Part shown: positions 17,933-26,975 of the stretch, piece by piece
How the letters are laid out: each line of letters begins with the position of its first letter
Numbering within the stretch: position 1 is the first letter of the stretch
Assembly: GCA_900469615.1 (NCBI GenBank)
Contig: UBYA01000018.1
Span: 1 to 64,000, forward strand
Reading direction: 5' to 3'
DNA length: 64,000 bases
From: Hyphomicrobiales bacterium
Lineage (GTDB): Bacteria; Pseudomonadota; Alphaproteobacteria; Rhizobiales; Rhizobiaceae
Notes under the pieces: model-generated
Seen by the model: the letters and a program-made list of their open reading frames with translations, nothing else
Told to the model about the DNA's origin: nothing
Database searches by the model: none
Program-made: the position numbers and the translations under genes

Positions 17933-18639
17933 GCACCTGCCAGTCCAATCCCGCCGCCTCCATGATCGTCAGCCTGCGCGAAATGCGCATGGTCTTCGAG
18001 CGGCTGCTTCAAGTGACGCGTATCGAAAGCGGCCTCGTGCCGTCGCTGCGCGACTGCGCGCTTTATTCCGCGGCTCTCGGCCTCGGCGGCTTTGCGCGCC
18101 TGCCCGCGACGCTCGATACGCTCGGAAAGGCCGATCCGCATGCGCTGTCGATTGACGGCCTCACCATCGACTGCGGCCATCAGCATGCCTGGCTGGCGGC
18201 TGATGCCATCATCGATGTCGCAACCGAGAGCCTCAGAACCGGCGGCGAGGGCATCGTCACCGTACGCAACGCCGCTGATATCGGCGAACTTCGGGTGGTC
18301 GAGGCGCTTGCCCAGCGCTTCGGCCTGAAGGCCACCGTCAAGATTGACGCAGCGGCCGCGACCATCGCCGTTGCCCCGGCAACGAACCCGATGGAGATCG
18401 CCCTGCTCGACACCATCCGCCGCGACGGTGTCGCGGTGGATGCGGCGCACTGGTGGACGCTTTACCACCGCTCGGCGGAAGCCCTTGCACCTGATTCCTA
18501 CCTGTCGCGCCGGCATGCCGGCCCCATCATCGTGGAGGCCGACGGCAAGGTCATCGGCCGGCAGGACGAAGACGAAACCGACTTTTCTCTGCTGCTGGCC
18601 GATGCCCCGGGCATCGGTTCCGCCGCTGGCAACAATTGA
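17929..18639 (+). CDS. DUF3726-like protein
   Basis: A protein of up to 236 residues starting at a GTG that overlaps the preceding stop. An ATG at 17962 (MIVSLREMRMVFERLLQVTR) begins the part that resembles the DUF3726 family, whose members open with a similar MxVSLxE helix. No membrane segment or signal peptide is seen, and there is no catalytic motif I can name. Coupling with the 578-residue protein suggests that the two form a complex or act in sequence. The family assignment is from recall of the N-terminal pattern and is moderate in confidence. Confidence 0.7.
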   Translation: MSTCQSNPAASMIVSLREMRMVFERLLQVTRIESGLVPSLRDCALYSAALGLGGFARLPATLDTLGKADPHALSIDGLTIDCGHQHAWLAADAIIDVATESLRTGGEGIVTVRNAADIGELRVVEALAQRFGLKATVKIDAAAATIAVAPATNPMEIALLDTIRRDGVAVDAAHWWTLYHRSAEALAPDSYLSRRHAGPIIVEADGKVIGRQDEDETDFSLLLADAPGIGSAAGNN

Positions 18640-18649
18640 GTGAAACGCC

Positions 18650-19621
18650 ATGATCATCGATGCTCTTCAATGCGGCCATTTCAACCGCGCCTCCTTCGAG
18701 GCGTTGAAGCGCGGCGGCTACAGCGCCGTCACGCCAACGCTCGGCTTCTGGGAAGGAACGATGGAATCGCTTGATTCCCTCGCTCGCTGGCGCGACATGG
18801 AGCGCGAGAACGCCGACCTCGTACTCATTGCCCGCACGGCCGCCGATATCGAACGCGCCGAACGCGAAGGCAAGCTCGCCGTGGTGCTCGGCTACCAGAA
18901 CTCCAATCTCTTCGAGGACCGCATCGCCTATGTGGAGTTCTTCGCCGAGCTTGGCGTGCGCGTCATACAGCTTACCTATAACAACCAGAACGAACTCGGC
19001 GGCTCCTGCTACGAGGAGAACGACAGCGGCCTTGCCCGCTTCGGCAAGGATGTGGTGCGTGAGATGAACCGCGTCGGCATGCTGGTCGATCTGTCCCATG
19101 TCGGCGACAGGACGACGCTCGATGCGATCGAATGGTCGGAAAAGCCCGTCGCCATCACCCATGCCAACGCTGCCTCGCTTTTCGCGCACAAGCGCAACAA
19201 GTCCGACAGGGTGATCAAGGCGCTTGCCGAACGCGGCGGCGTCATCGGCTGCGTCGCCTACCGCAACATCACGCCGGAAAGCGCCTGTGCCAGCGTCGAC
19301 GGCTGGTGCGAGATGGTGGCGCGCACGGTCGACATCGCCGGCATAGACCATGTCGGCATCGGCACCGACATTTCCCACAATCATACCCAGCGCGACTACG
19401 ACTGGATGCGCAAGGGCCGCTGGACGCGCTCCGTCCAGTATGGAGCGGGCTCGGCGGCAACTCCGGGCGCCGTGCCGAAGCCCGAATGGCTGCTGAAGCC
19501 GGAAAACCTCCAGGATGTGGCGCCGGCGCTCCGGCGTGTCGGCTTCAGCCAGGACGAGGCGAAGAAGATCCTCAGGGACAATTGGCTGCGCCTCTATTCG
19601 GAGGTCTTCCGCGCCGAGTGA
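18650..19621 (+). CDS. M19 (renal) dipeptidase-family protein with altered metal ligands
   Basis: A 323-residue member of peptidase family M19. Recognisable elements are VDLSHVG (His150), ITHANA (His171) and HVGIGTDIS (Asp240), which match three canonical zinc ligands or substrate residues. The N-terminal His-x-Asp pair of true dipeptidases is absent: the start reads MIIDALQCGHFNR. The bridging glutamate position reads LGYQNSNLFED, with Gln83. The same pattern occurs in a subfamily that I recall next to dimethylglycine and betaine demethylation genes in Pseudomonas. It is therefore probably not a simple dipeptidase. No signal peptide is present. It lies in the operon between the DUF3726-like gene and the ABC importer. 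Confidence 0.85.
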   Translation: MIIDALQCGHFNRASFEALKRGGYSAVTPTLGFWEGTMESLDSLARWRDMERENADLVLIARTAADIERAEREGKLAVVLGYQNSNLFEDRIAYVEFFAELGVRVIQLTYNNQNELGGSCYEENDSGLARFGKDVVREMNRVGMLVDLSHVGDRTTLDAIEWSEKPVAITHANAASLFAHKRNKSDRVIKALAERGGVIGCVAYRNITPESACASVDGWCEMVARTVDIAGIDHVGIGTDISHNHTQRDYDWMRKGRWTRSVQYGAGSAATPGAVPKPEWLLKPENLQDVAPALRRVGFSQDEAKKILRDNWLRLYSEVFRAE

Positions 19622-19721
19622 TCGATCCGCAAACGGAATCCAAGGAAAGAAGGGTCGCCGTCAGCTGGCGAGCGGCCCCGGGAACAGCAATCAACGACCG
19701 TTCGATTAAGGAGAAGAACGA

Positions 19722-20795
19722 ATGGAAACGTTCAAGAAAGCATCGGCATATCCCCTATCACGACGCAGCGTCCTTGGCGCAGGCCTCTTCGGGGCCGCAA
19801 TGCTTGCCTCGCCGTTCGTGCGTCGCGCCAGCGCCGCGGACAATGTCCTCTACGTCAACACCTGGGGCGGCGACTGGGAAGCCTCCGTCAAGAAGTTTCT
19901 CTTCGACCCCTTCACCGCCGATACCGGCGTCGAGATCCGCACGGTCTCGCCGATTTCCTTCGCAAAACTCGCGGCGCAGAAGACGACCGGTGTCTATGAA
20001 TTCGACGTGACCACGCTCGGCGTCGCCGACATCGCCCGTGCGAATGCCGCCGGTCTTCTGGAAACGCTGGGCGATCATATCGATGCCACCAAGCTCTGGA
20101 AGGGCGCCATCTACGAAAACGGACTTTCCACCCACGGTTTCGCCACCCAGATCGCCTATGACAAGGCGAAATATCCGGCTGGCATAACGAGCTGGGCCGA
20201 CTTCTTCAACGTCGAAAAATTTCCGGGCAATCGCAGCCTGCAACGCCACGCCGCCCGTGTCCTTGCCATTGCGCTCCTTGCCGATGGCGTTTCCCCCAGC
20301 CAGCTTTTCCCTTATGATCTCGACCGCGCCTTTGCCTCGCTCGACAAGATCAAGAACGACGTGCGCGTCTGGTGGACCGCAGGTCCGCAAGCCCGTCAGA
20401 TCCTGACCGACGGCGAGGTCGACATGGCAGGCCTCTGGGACAGCGATGCCGCCGGCGCCAAGAAGGCTTCCAAGGAGCCGATCGAGATCGTCTGGGACCA
20501 GGCCGTCGTCGACCAGGCGTGCTGGGTCGTCGCCAAGGATAGCCCAAGGGCTGAAAACGGTTTCAAGCTGATCAGCCATATCGGCCAGAATGCCAAAGGC
20601 CTCGCGCAGTTCTGCATTGCCGACCAGAACGGCCCGATGAACCCGAAGGCCTTCGATTTCATACCGCCGGACGTGGCCAAGACCATGCCGACCTATCCCG
20701 ATCACCTCGCCCGCGCGGTCATGCTCGACGGCGGCAAGCTGACGGCGCAGCTCGACGAACTGACCACCCGCTTCGAAAGCTGGGTCGGTCTTTGA
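19722..20795 (+). CDS. ABC transporter periplasmic binding protein, PotD/polyamine type
   Basis: A 357-residue extracellular solute-binding protein with a clear Tat signal (SRRSVLGAGLFGAAMLASPF), preceded by GGAGAA before the ATG. The mature N-terminus (VLYVNTWGGDWEASVKKFLFDPF) and ITSWADFFNVEKFPGNRSL are typical of the PotD/spermidine-putrescine group, which also includes binding proteins for opines, amines and betaines. It pairs with the two permeases and ATPase that follow. A strong stem-loop separates it from the first permease gene. The substrate is probably a small amine or amino compound metabolised by the aminotransferase and aldehyde dehydrogenase downstream. Confidence 0.9.
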   Translation: METFKKASAYPLSRRSVLGAGLFGAAMLASPFVRRASAADNVLYVNTWGGDWEASVKKFLFDPFTADTGVEIRTVSPISFAKLAAQKTTGVYEFDVTTLGVADIARANAAGLLETLGDHIDATKLWKGAIYENGLSTHGFATQIAYDKAKYPAGITSWADFFNVEKFPGNRSLQRHAARVLAIALLADGVSPSQLFPYDLDRAFASLDKIKNDVRVWWTAGPQARQILTDGEVDMAGLWDSDAAGAKKASKEPIEIVWDQAVVDQACWVVAKDSPRAENGFKLISHIGQNAKGLAQFCIADQNGPMNPKAFDFIPPDVAKTMPTYPDHLARAVMLDGGKLTAQLDELTTRFESWVGL

Positions 20796-20803
20796 CGGAG
20801 ACC

Positions 20804-20831
20804 TCCCGGTTCCGGACAACCGGAACCGGGA
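20804..20831 (+). promoter_or_regulatory. intercistronic stem-loop after the binding-protein gene
   Basis: A perfect 12-base-pair hairpin, arms 20804-20815 (TCCCGGTTCCGG) and 20820-20831, with a four-base ACAA loop. No U-tract follows, so it is more likely to stabilise or partially attenuate the mRNA than to end transcription. Confidence 0.6.
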
Positions 20832-20922
20832 ACATCCATGACAGAAGCATTCGCTGAGGCGCCCCGGCGCCATCGGCATGCAAGACCCGTTTTTTCCCGA
20901 TTGCGGGAAAGGGAGCAGAAAC

Positions 20923-21774
20923 ATGAAACACAGATCGTTTTCGCCTGTTACCGAGGGGCCGATGCCGCTGATGGCCCCGGCGGCGATCTTCCTTGCGGTC
21001 TTCTTCCTGGTGCCGCTGGCCTACGTGTGCTGGATGAGCGTTTCGCAGCCTGTCCTCGGCCTACAAAATTTCGGCCGCCTGCTGCAATCGAGCCTGTTCG
21101 CGTCCGTGCTCTACCAGACGTTCAAGACCGCATTTGTCGTCACCGCCCTCGCGCTCATCCTCGCCTACCCCCTGGCCTATGCCGCCGCCAACGGATCGAA
21201 GCGTTTCGCAACCTTCCTCCTGACGGTGATCGCCCTCTCCTTCTGGACGAGCTACCTCGTGCGCACCTATGCCTGGATGGTCATTCTCGGCAACCAGGGG
21301 CCGATCACCGCGCTGCTCGGCTGGCTCGGCTGGAGTCCCGCGCCAAAGCTGCTCTTCACCCCCTTCAGCGCAACGCTTGCCATGACCCATGCCCTCATTC
21401 CCTTCATGACCATGTCGCTGTTCTCGGTCATGAAACGCATCGATCCGCTCTATATCCGCGCCGCGGAAAACCTCGGCGCAAGTCCCTTTCGCGCCTTCCT
21501 TTCCGTCTACCTGCCGCTCTCGGCGCCGGGCATCGTCAACGGCTGCACGCTCGTTTTCATCTCCTGCCTCGGTTTCTACGTCATGCCCGTGCTTCTCGGC
21601 AGCCCGCGCGACCAGATGATCGCCGGCATTATCGGCGACCAGATCGAACAGACGCTCGATTTTGGCCTCGGCTCGGCGATCTCGATCGTTCTCCTTGGCC
21701 TGACGCTCGCCGTCTACGCGCTCTACAACCGCTTCTTCGGCCTCGACCGGCTCTGGGCAGGAGGCAACCGATGA
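20923..21774 (+). CDS. ABC transporter permease, PotB type
   Basis: A 283-residue inner-membrane permease with about six helices. The start at ATG 20923 follows GGGAGCAG. An earlier in-frame ATG at 20878 lacks a ribosome site. The ATPase-coupling EAA loop reads RAAENLGASPFRAFLSVYLPLSAPG. It forms a heterodimer with the next permease, whose ATG overlaps this stop codon (ATGA). Confidence 0.9.
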   Translation: MKHRSFSPVTEGPMPLMAPAAIFLAVFFLVPLAYVCWMSVSQPVLGLQNFGRLLQSSLFASVLYQTFKTAFVVTALALILAYPLAYAAANGSKRFATFLLTVIALSFWTSYLVRTYAWMVILGNQGPITALLGWLGWSPAPKLLFTPFSATLAMTHALIPFMTMSLFSVMKRIDPLYIRAAENLGASPFRAFLSVYLPLSAPGIVNGCTLVFISCLGFYVMPVLLGSPRDQMIAGIIGDQIEQTLDFGLGSAISIVLLGLTLAVYALYNRFFGLDRLWAGGNR

Positions 21775-22598
21775 ACCCGTTCATTCGCGCGCTCGCGCTT
21801 CTCATCGCCTTCTTCGTCGCCGCGCCGATGTTCATCGTCATTCCGATGTCCTTCAGCTCCGCTGCTTCGTTGGCCTTCCCGCCGCCGGGTTATACGCTGG
21901 CGAACTACGTCAACTTCTTCTCCGATCCGAACTGGACGCAGCCGCTGGTGAACAGCATCGTGATCGGCCTCGGCACGGTATGCGTAACGCTGTGCCTGGC
22001 GATCCCCGCTTCCTTCGCCCTTGTGCGGTACATCTTCGTCGGGCGCGCGCTGTTCAATCTTCTGATCATGCTGCCGATGATCGTGCCGACCATCGTCATG
22101 GCGCTCGGCTACTACATGTATTTCGGTCAGCTTCGCCTCGTGCAGAGCTATCTCGGGGTCATCCTCGCGCATAGCTGCATCGCCATGCCGATGTCGACGC
22201 TGATCTTGACCGCGGCACTGAAAGGTTTCGATCGCTCGGTCGAGCGGGCCGCCATGAATCTCGGCGCCTCGCCCTTCACCACTTTCCGGCTGATCACCTT
22301 CCCGATTTTACGCCCAGCCTTCACGGTCGCCGGTCTGTTCGCTTTCATCGCCTCCTTCGACGAAGCCGTGATCGCGCTTTTCATCTCCGGCCGCGACAAG
22401 GCGACCCTGCCTCGCCAGATGTTCAATGCCGTCCGCCAGGAGGCGGACCCGACGATCTCGGCTGCCTCCTCCTTCCTCTTCCTGCTGGTTCTGGCCGGCA
22501 TCTGCATCTGGCTCGCGCCGCAATTCGTGCGCCGGGCCGGTGCCGCGAGCCAGGCCCTGGAAAACGGCGCAACCACGACCGCTGCTGCGGCATCCTGA
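21771..22598 (+). CDS. ABC transporter permease, PotC type
   Basis: A 275-residue permease with about six membrane helices and the EAA loop ERAAMNLGASPFTTFRLIT. The start overlaps the end of the upstream permease gene. It is the second half of the translocation pore of the polyamine-type importer encoded at 19722-23661. Confidence 0.9.
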   Translation: MNPFIRALALLIAFFVAAPMFIVIPMSFSSAASLAFPPPGYTLANYVNFFSDPNWTQPLVNSIVIGLGTVCVTLCLAIPASFALVRYIFVGRALFNLLIMLPMIVPTIVMALGYYMYFGQLRLVQSYLGVILAHSCIAMPMSTLILTAALKGFDRSVERAAMNLGASPFTTFRLITFPILRPAFTVAGLFAFIASFDEAVIALFISGRDKATLPRQMFNAVRQEADPTISAASSFLFLLVLAGICIWLAPQFVRRAGAASQALENGATTTAAAAS

Positions 22599-22611
22599 TC
22601 AGGAGAAAGCC

Positions 22612-23661
22612 ATGAACGCCCGTTCCCTGACGCTTCACGGTGTCAACAAGACCTACGACGGCAAGCATATGGCCGCCGATAACGTGTCGCTCGACATCAA
22701 GGCCGGCGAATTCGTCTCCTTCCTCGGGCCGTCCGGCTCCGGCAAGACGACGACCCTGATGATGATCGCCGGTTTCCAGCACCCGACGAGCGGTGAAATC
22801 CGCCTGGGCGAGCGCGCCATCGACAAGCTGCCGCCGCACAAACGCAACATCGGCATGGTGTTCCAGAACTATGCGCTCTTCCCCCACATGACGATCGCCG
22901 ACAACGTCGCCTTTCCCCTGCGCATGCGCGGTGTCGAGAGAGCGGAAAAAGAGCGACGCTCCCGCGAGGCACTGGCCAAGGTCGGGCTGCAAGGCTTCGA
23001 GAAACGGGTCCCCTCGGAACTTTCCGGCGGTCAGCAGCAGCGCGTGGCGCTTGCGCGCGCCCTCGTCTTCCAGCCCGACATCATCCTGCTCGACGAACCG
23101 CTCGGCGCGCTCGACAAGGCCTTGCGCGAGCACATGCAGGTGGAACTGAAGCGCATCCATCGGGATCTCGGCGTTACCATGGTCTACGTCACCCACGACC
23201 AGACCGAGGCCATGACGATGTCCGACCGCATCGCCGTCTTCAACCAGGGGCGCATCGAGCAGGTCGGCACCCCGGACGAGATCTATTTCGCACCGAAGAC
23301 GCGCTTCGTCGCCTCCTTCATCGGCGACAGCAACATCATCGCCGCCTCTTCGCTCGGCGACGGCCGCTTCGAGACGCCGGTGGGCGTGGTCGAGACGAAG
23401 GTCATGGGCGCCCACCGCAACGGCAAGGCCGAGCTGCTGCTGCGGCCGGAAATGATCCGGCTCGCCAACGGCGCGGACGGCCCTTGCCAGCCGATGAAGA
23501 TCGACAGCACCATCAACTACGGCGACAACCTTCTGGTCATCGGCAAGCTCGGCACGCAGGCGATCCGCATGCGCGTGCCCGGCGTCGATGCGCGCAGGCT
23601 CGACGGCGCCTCCGAATGCCGCGTCACCTGGCGCAGCGAGGATGTGCACGTCATCGCCTGA
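22612..23661 (+). CDS. ABC transporter ATPase, PotA type
   Basis: A 349-residue ATPase. Walker A is GPSGSGKTT (about 40), the Q-loop lies in GMVFQNYALFPHM, the signature is LSGGQQQR, and Walker B is IILLDEPLGALD with the switch histidine in VTHDQTEAM. A C-terminal TOBE/OB domain (LLLRPEMIRLANGAD) is present, as in PotA and other polyamine-type ATPases. It starts at an ATG after AGGAGAAAG. It energises the importer encoded just upstream. Confidence 0.93.
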   Translation: MNARSLTLHGVNKTYDGKHMAADNVSLDIKAGEFVSFLGPSGSGKTTTLMMIAGFQHPTSGEIRLGERAIDKLPPHKRNIGMVFQNYALFPHMTIADNVAFPLRMRGVERAEKERRSREALAKVGLQGFEKRVPSELSGGQQQRVALARALVFQPDIILLDEPLGALDKALREHMQVELKRIHRDLGVTMVYVTHDQTEAMTMSDRIAVFNQGRIEQVGTPDEIYFAPKTRFVASFIGDSNIIAASSLGDGRFETPVGVVETKVMGAHRNGKAELLLRPEMIRLANGADGPCQPMKIDSTINYGDNLLVIGKLGTQAIRMRVPGVDARRLDGASECRVTWRSEDVHVIA

Positions 23662-23699
23662 CCATCGCCAAGACCATGTCAAGCATACCGGAGTCCGTC

Positions 23700-25085
23700 A
23701 TGAACGATCGTCCCAATTCCCTCCACGCCCTGGACCGGCAAAGCCTCGTCCATCCCTACACCAACCTTGCGGTGCATCAGGAAGCGGGTCCGCATGTCAT
23801 CACCGGCGGCGAGGGCATTTATGTCATCGACGACGAGGGCAGGCGCTATATCGAGGGGCTCGCAGGCCTCTTCTGCGCCGGCCTCGGCTTCAGCGAGTCG
23901 AGGCTCGTCGAGGCGGCGACGCGGCAGCTGAAGACCATGCCCTTCTACCATTCCTTCGCCCACAAATCGACGGAACCGGGGATCAGGCTCGCGGAAAAAC
24001 TCCTCTCCTTGGCCCCGGTGCCGATGTCCAAGGTCTTCTTTGCCGGCTCCGGTTCCGAAGCCAACGACACCGCGATCAAGCTGATCTGGTACTACAACAA
24101 TGCACTCGGCCGGCCGCAGAAGAAGAAGATCATCTCGCGCCGCAAGGCCTATCACGGTGTCACCGTCGCGACCGCGAGCCTCACCGGCCTGCCCTTCAAC
24201 CATCGCGATTTCGACCTTCCGATCGCCAATATCCTGCATACCGATTGCCCGCATTATTGGCGCTTTGCCGAGCCCGGCGAGTGCGAGGAGGATTTCGCGA
24301 CGCGTCTTGCCAGTAATCTCGAGGCGATGATCATCGAGGAAGGCCCCGAGACGATTGCCGCCTTCTTCGCCGAGCCCGTCATGGTATCGGGCGGCGTCAT
24401 TACCCCGCCGAAGACCTATTTCGAGAAGATTCAGGCGGTCCTCGCCAAGTACGATATCCTTCTCGTCGCCGACGAGGTCATCTGCGGCTTCGGGCGGACC
24501 GGCAACATGTTCGGCTGCGAGACCTACGGCCTGAAACCCGACATGATCAGCTGCGCAAAACAGCTTTCGGCCGCCTACATGCCGATTTCGGCACTGATGA
24601 TCAACGAGAAGATCGCCGATGCTCTCGTCGACCAGAGTCGCAAGATCGGCACCTTCTCGCACGGCTTCACCTATGGCGGTCATCCCGTCGCAGCCGCCGT
24701 GGCGCTGGAGGCCCTGACGATCTATCAGGAGATCGACATCGTCTCCCATGTTCGTACCGTCGGCTCGCGCTTCCAGGAAGGCATCCGCAAGCTCGGCGAG
24801 CATCCGCTGATCGGCGAAGCGCGCGGCGTGGGCCTCGTCGCCGGCCTCGAATTCGTCAAGGACAAGATGACCAGGGAAAACTTCCCGCCCGCCTGGCAGG
24901 TCGCCAACCACGCCGGCAAGTTCGCCACGGAACGGGGCGTACTTACCCGCGGTCTCGGAGACATGGTCAGCCTGTGCCCGGCCATGATCATCAATGAGGG
25001 TGAAATCGACGACCTCATGGGCCGGATGCAGCTCGCACTTGACGACACGCTCGCCTGGGCCCGCGCCCAGGGTTACGTCGCCTGA
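23700..25085 (+). CDS. class III PLP-dependent aminotransferase
   Basis: A 461-residue class III (omega) aminotransferase. Motifs include FAGSGSEANDTAIKL, ISRRKAYHGVTVATASLTG, DEVICGFGRTGNMFG and the PLP-lysine segment CAKQLSAAYMPISALM. ATG 23700 follows GGAG. An upstream in-frame ATG at 23676 is the alternative. Enzymes of this type move the amino group of omega-amino acids, polyamines or similar amines to pyruvate or 2-oxoglutarate, yielding an aldehyde. The next gene is an aldehyde dehydrogenase, so the pair likely converts an imported amine to an acid. Exact substrate is not evident. Confidence 0.92.
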   Translation: MNDRPNSLHALDRQSLVHPYTNLAVHQEAGPHVITGGEGIYVIDDEGRRYIEGLAGLFCAGLGFSESRLVEAATRQLKTMPFYHSFAHKSTEPGIRLAEKLLSLAPVPMSKVFFAGSGSEANDTAIKLIWYYNNALGRPQKKKIISRRKAYHGVTVATASLTGLPFNHRDFDLPIANILHTDCPHYWRFAEPGECEEDFATRLASNLEAMIIEEGPETIAAFFAEPVMVSGGVITPPKTYFEKIQAVLAKYDILLVADEVICGFGRTGNMFGCETYGLKPDMISCAKQLSAAYMPISALMINEKIADALVDQSRKIGTFSHGFTYGGHPVAAAVALEALTIYQEIDIVSHVRTVGSRFQEGIRKLGEHPLIGEARGVGLVAGLEFVKDKMTRENFPPAWQVANHAGKFATERGVLTRGLGDMVSLCPAMIINEGEIDDLMGRMQLALDDTLAWARAQGYVA

Positions 25086-25099
25086 TACCGGAGATCGCC

Positions 25100-26554
25100 A
25101 TGACTGCCTCCCACACCTACGAACGGCTCGGCATGCTTATCGGCGGCCGCTGGCTGTACGAGACCGATCGGCAGGATGCGGTGGTCGATCCCGCGACCAG
25201 CGCGATCCTCGGCCACCTGCCGCATGCCACCGACGCCGATCTTGCCGCCGCCGTCAGCACCGCACAGCGCGCCTTTGAAATGTGGAAAGACAGCTCGCCG
25301 CTCGAGCGCGGCCGGATTCTGCGCCGCTTCGCCGATCTCGCCCGCAAGCACGCCGACGAGATCGCCCGCAACATGGTGCTCGACCAGGGCAAGCCGCTGG
25401 CGGAAGCCATCGGCGAGATTCGTTTTGCCGCCGACCATGCCGACTGGCACGCGGAAGAGGCCCGGCGCATCTACGGCCGCGTCATACCCGCGCGCGATCC
25501 ATGCGTGCAGCAGGCGGTGCTGCGCGAACCGGTCGGCGTCTGCATCGCCTTTACCCCCTGGAACTTCCCCTTCAGCCAGGCGCTGCGCAAGGTCGTGGCG
25601 GCTCTGGCGAGCGGCTGCACAATCATCTTGAAAGGTCCGGCGGAATCGCCCTCCTCTACCATCGCGATCGCCAGGCTGATGCAGGAGGCGGGCCTCCCGG
25701 ACGGCTGCCTCAACATAGTCTGGGGATCGTCGTCGCACATTTCCGAAACGCTGCTTGCCGCCCCCGAGGTCAGGAAGATTTCCTTCACCGGTTCCGTCGA
25801 AGTCGGCAAGCTGCTCGCCGCGCTCGCCGGGCGGCACATGAAACGCTCGACCATGGAGCTTGGAGGCCACGCTCCCGTCATCGTCTTCGACGACGCCGAT
25901 ATCGATGCCGCCGCCGACGCGCTTGCCGCGCAAAAGGTCCGAAATGCCGGGCAGGTCTGCATCTCGCCCACGCGCTTCTATGTGCAGGCAAACGCCCATG
26001 ACCGATTCTTGGCGCGTTTTGTCGACAGGATGGCGGCGACGACAGTCGGCAATGGCCTCGATACCGGCGTGCAGATGGGACCGCTGTGCCACGCCCGTCG
26101 GGTAACGGCGATGGAAGGCTTCGTGCAGGACGCGCGAGAGCGCGGCGCCGATATCGTCACCGGTGGCGGGCGCATCGGCAATGAGGGCTTCTTCTACGCG
26201 CCGACAGTCGTGGCCGGCGGCTCGGATGCGTTGCGGCTGATGAACGAGGAGCCGTTCGGCCCCATCGCCGTCGTCACGCCGTTTTCCGGTTTCGAGGACG
26301 TCATCCGCCGCGCCAACAGCCTGCCCTTCGGCCTCGCCTCCTATGTGTTCACGGGTTCGAGCAGCCGCGGCCAGCACGCCGCCCGAGCCCTTGCCGCCGG
26401 CATGGTCAGCATCAATCATTTCGGCCTAGCGCTGCCCGAAACCCCGTTCGGCGGCATCAACGACAGCGGCTACGGCAGCGAAGGCGGCACGGAAACCTTC
26501 GACGGATATCTCAACACGAAATTCGTGACCCGTTTCGACGCGCGGCCCGAATGA
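25100..26554 (+). CDS. NAD(P)-dependent aldehyde dehydrogenase, succinate-semialdehyde dehydrogenase-like
   Basis: A 484-residue ALDH superfamily enzyme. It shows the TPWNFPFSQALRK loop, the cofactor motif FTGSVEVGK, the catalytic glutamate in MELGGHAPVIVFDDAD and the catalytic cysteine in NAGQVCISPTRF. The closest group by pattern is succinate-semialdehyde dehydrogenase. Fourteen bases separate it from the aminotransferase, so it probably oxidises the aldehyde product of that enzyme. It is cytoplasmic. Confidence 0.92.
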   Translation: MTASHTYERLGMLIGGRWLYETDRQDAVVDPATSAILGHLPHATDADLAAAVSTAQRAFEMWKDSSPLERGRILRRFADLARKHADEIARNMVLDQGKPLAEAIGEIRFAADHADWHAEEARRIYGRVIPARDPCVQQAVLREPVGVCIAFTPWNFPFSQALRKVVAALASGCTIILKGPAESPSSTIAIARLMQEAGLPDGCLNIVWGSSSHISETLLAAPEVRKISFTGSVEVGKLLAALAGRHMKRSTMELGGHAPVIVFDDADIDAAADALAAQKVRNAGQVCISPTRFYVQANAHDRFLARFVDRMAATTVGNGLDTGVQMGPLCHARRVTAMEGFVQDARERGADIVTGGGRIGNEGFFYAPTVVAGGSDALRLMNEEPFGPIAVVTPFSGFEDVIRRANSLPFGLASYVFTGSSSRGQHAARALAAGMVSINHFGLALPETPFGGINDSGYGSEGGTETFDGYLNTKFVTRFDARPE

Positions 26555-26579
26555 GCCTGCCTATATATTGGAGAATGAA

Positions 26580-26966
26580 ATGTTTGAAGCCATCGATACC
26601 GGGTCGGATCCGTCGGATGTCCCGGTCAGCGAAGTCGTCCGCGCCGGGAACCTCGTCTGGTCGGTCCATATTTCCGAAGACCCGGTGACTGGCGAGCCTG
26701 TCAACGGCGACATCGAGACCCAGACGCGCCGCACTCTGCACAACCTCGACATCGCGATGCGCGCCGCCGGCGGTACGCTTGCCGATGTCGTCCAGATACA
26801 GGTCTTCCTCATCGACCGGGCCGACGCAGCCGGCATGAATACCGTCTATGCCGAGTTTTTCAGGGAACCCTATCCCGTTCGAGCGACCGTCGTGGTGAAG
26901 GAACTGCTTTCCGAGGGGCTGCGCATCGAAATCCTCGCTCATGCCGCACTCGGCAGGGCCATCTAG
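26580..26966 (+). CDS. RidA/YjgF-family enamine/imine deaminase (first of a tandem pair)
   Basis: A 128-residue Rid-family protein with the trimeric-barrel sequence pattern (TLADVVQIQVFLID, NTVYAEFFREPYPVRATVVV). ATG 26580 follows GGAG; a TTG at 26568 overlaps that site. Rid proteins hydrolyse reactive enamines and imines released by PLP enzymes or amine oxidases. The arginine in YPVRATV matches the conserved substrate-binding arginine. It and the next gene are clearly paralogous and may act as a heteromer or on different intermediates of this pathway. Confidence 0.9.
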   Translation: MFEAIDTGSDPSDVPVSEVVRAGNLVWSVHISEDPVTGEPVNGDIETQTRRTLHNLDIAMRAAGGTLADVVQIQVFLIDRADAAGMNTVYAEFFREPYPVRATVVVKELLSEGLRIEILAHAALGRAI

Positions 26967-26975
26967 GGAGCAGCT

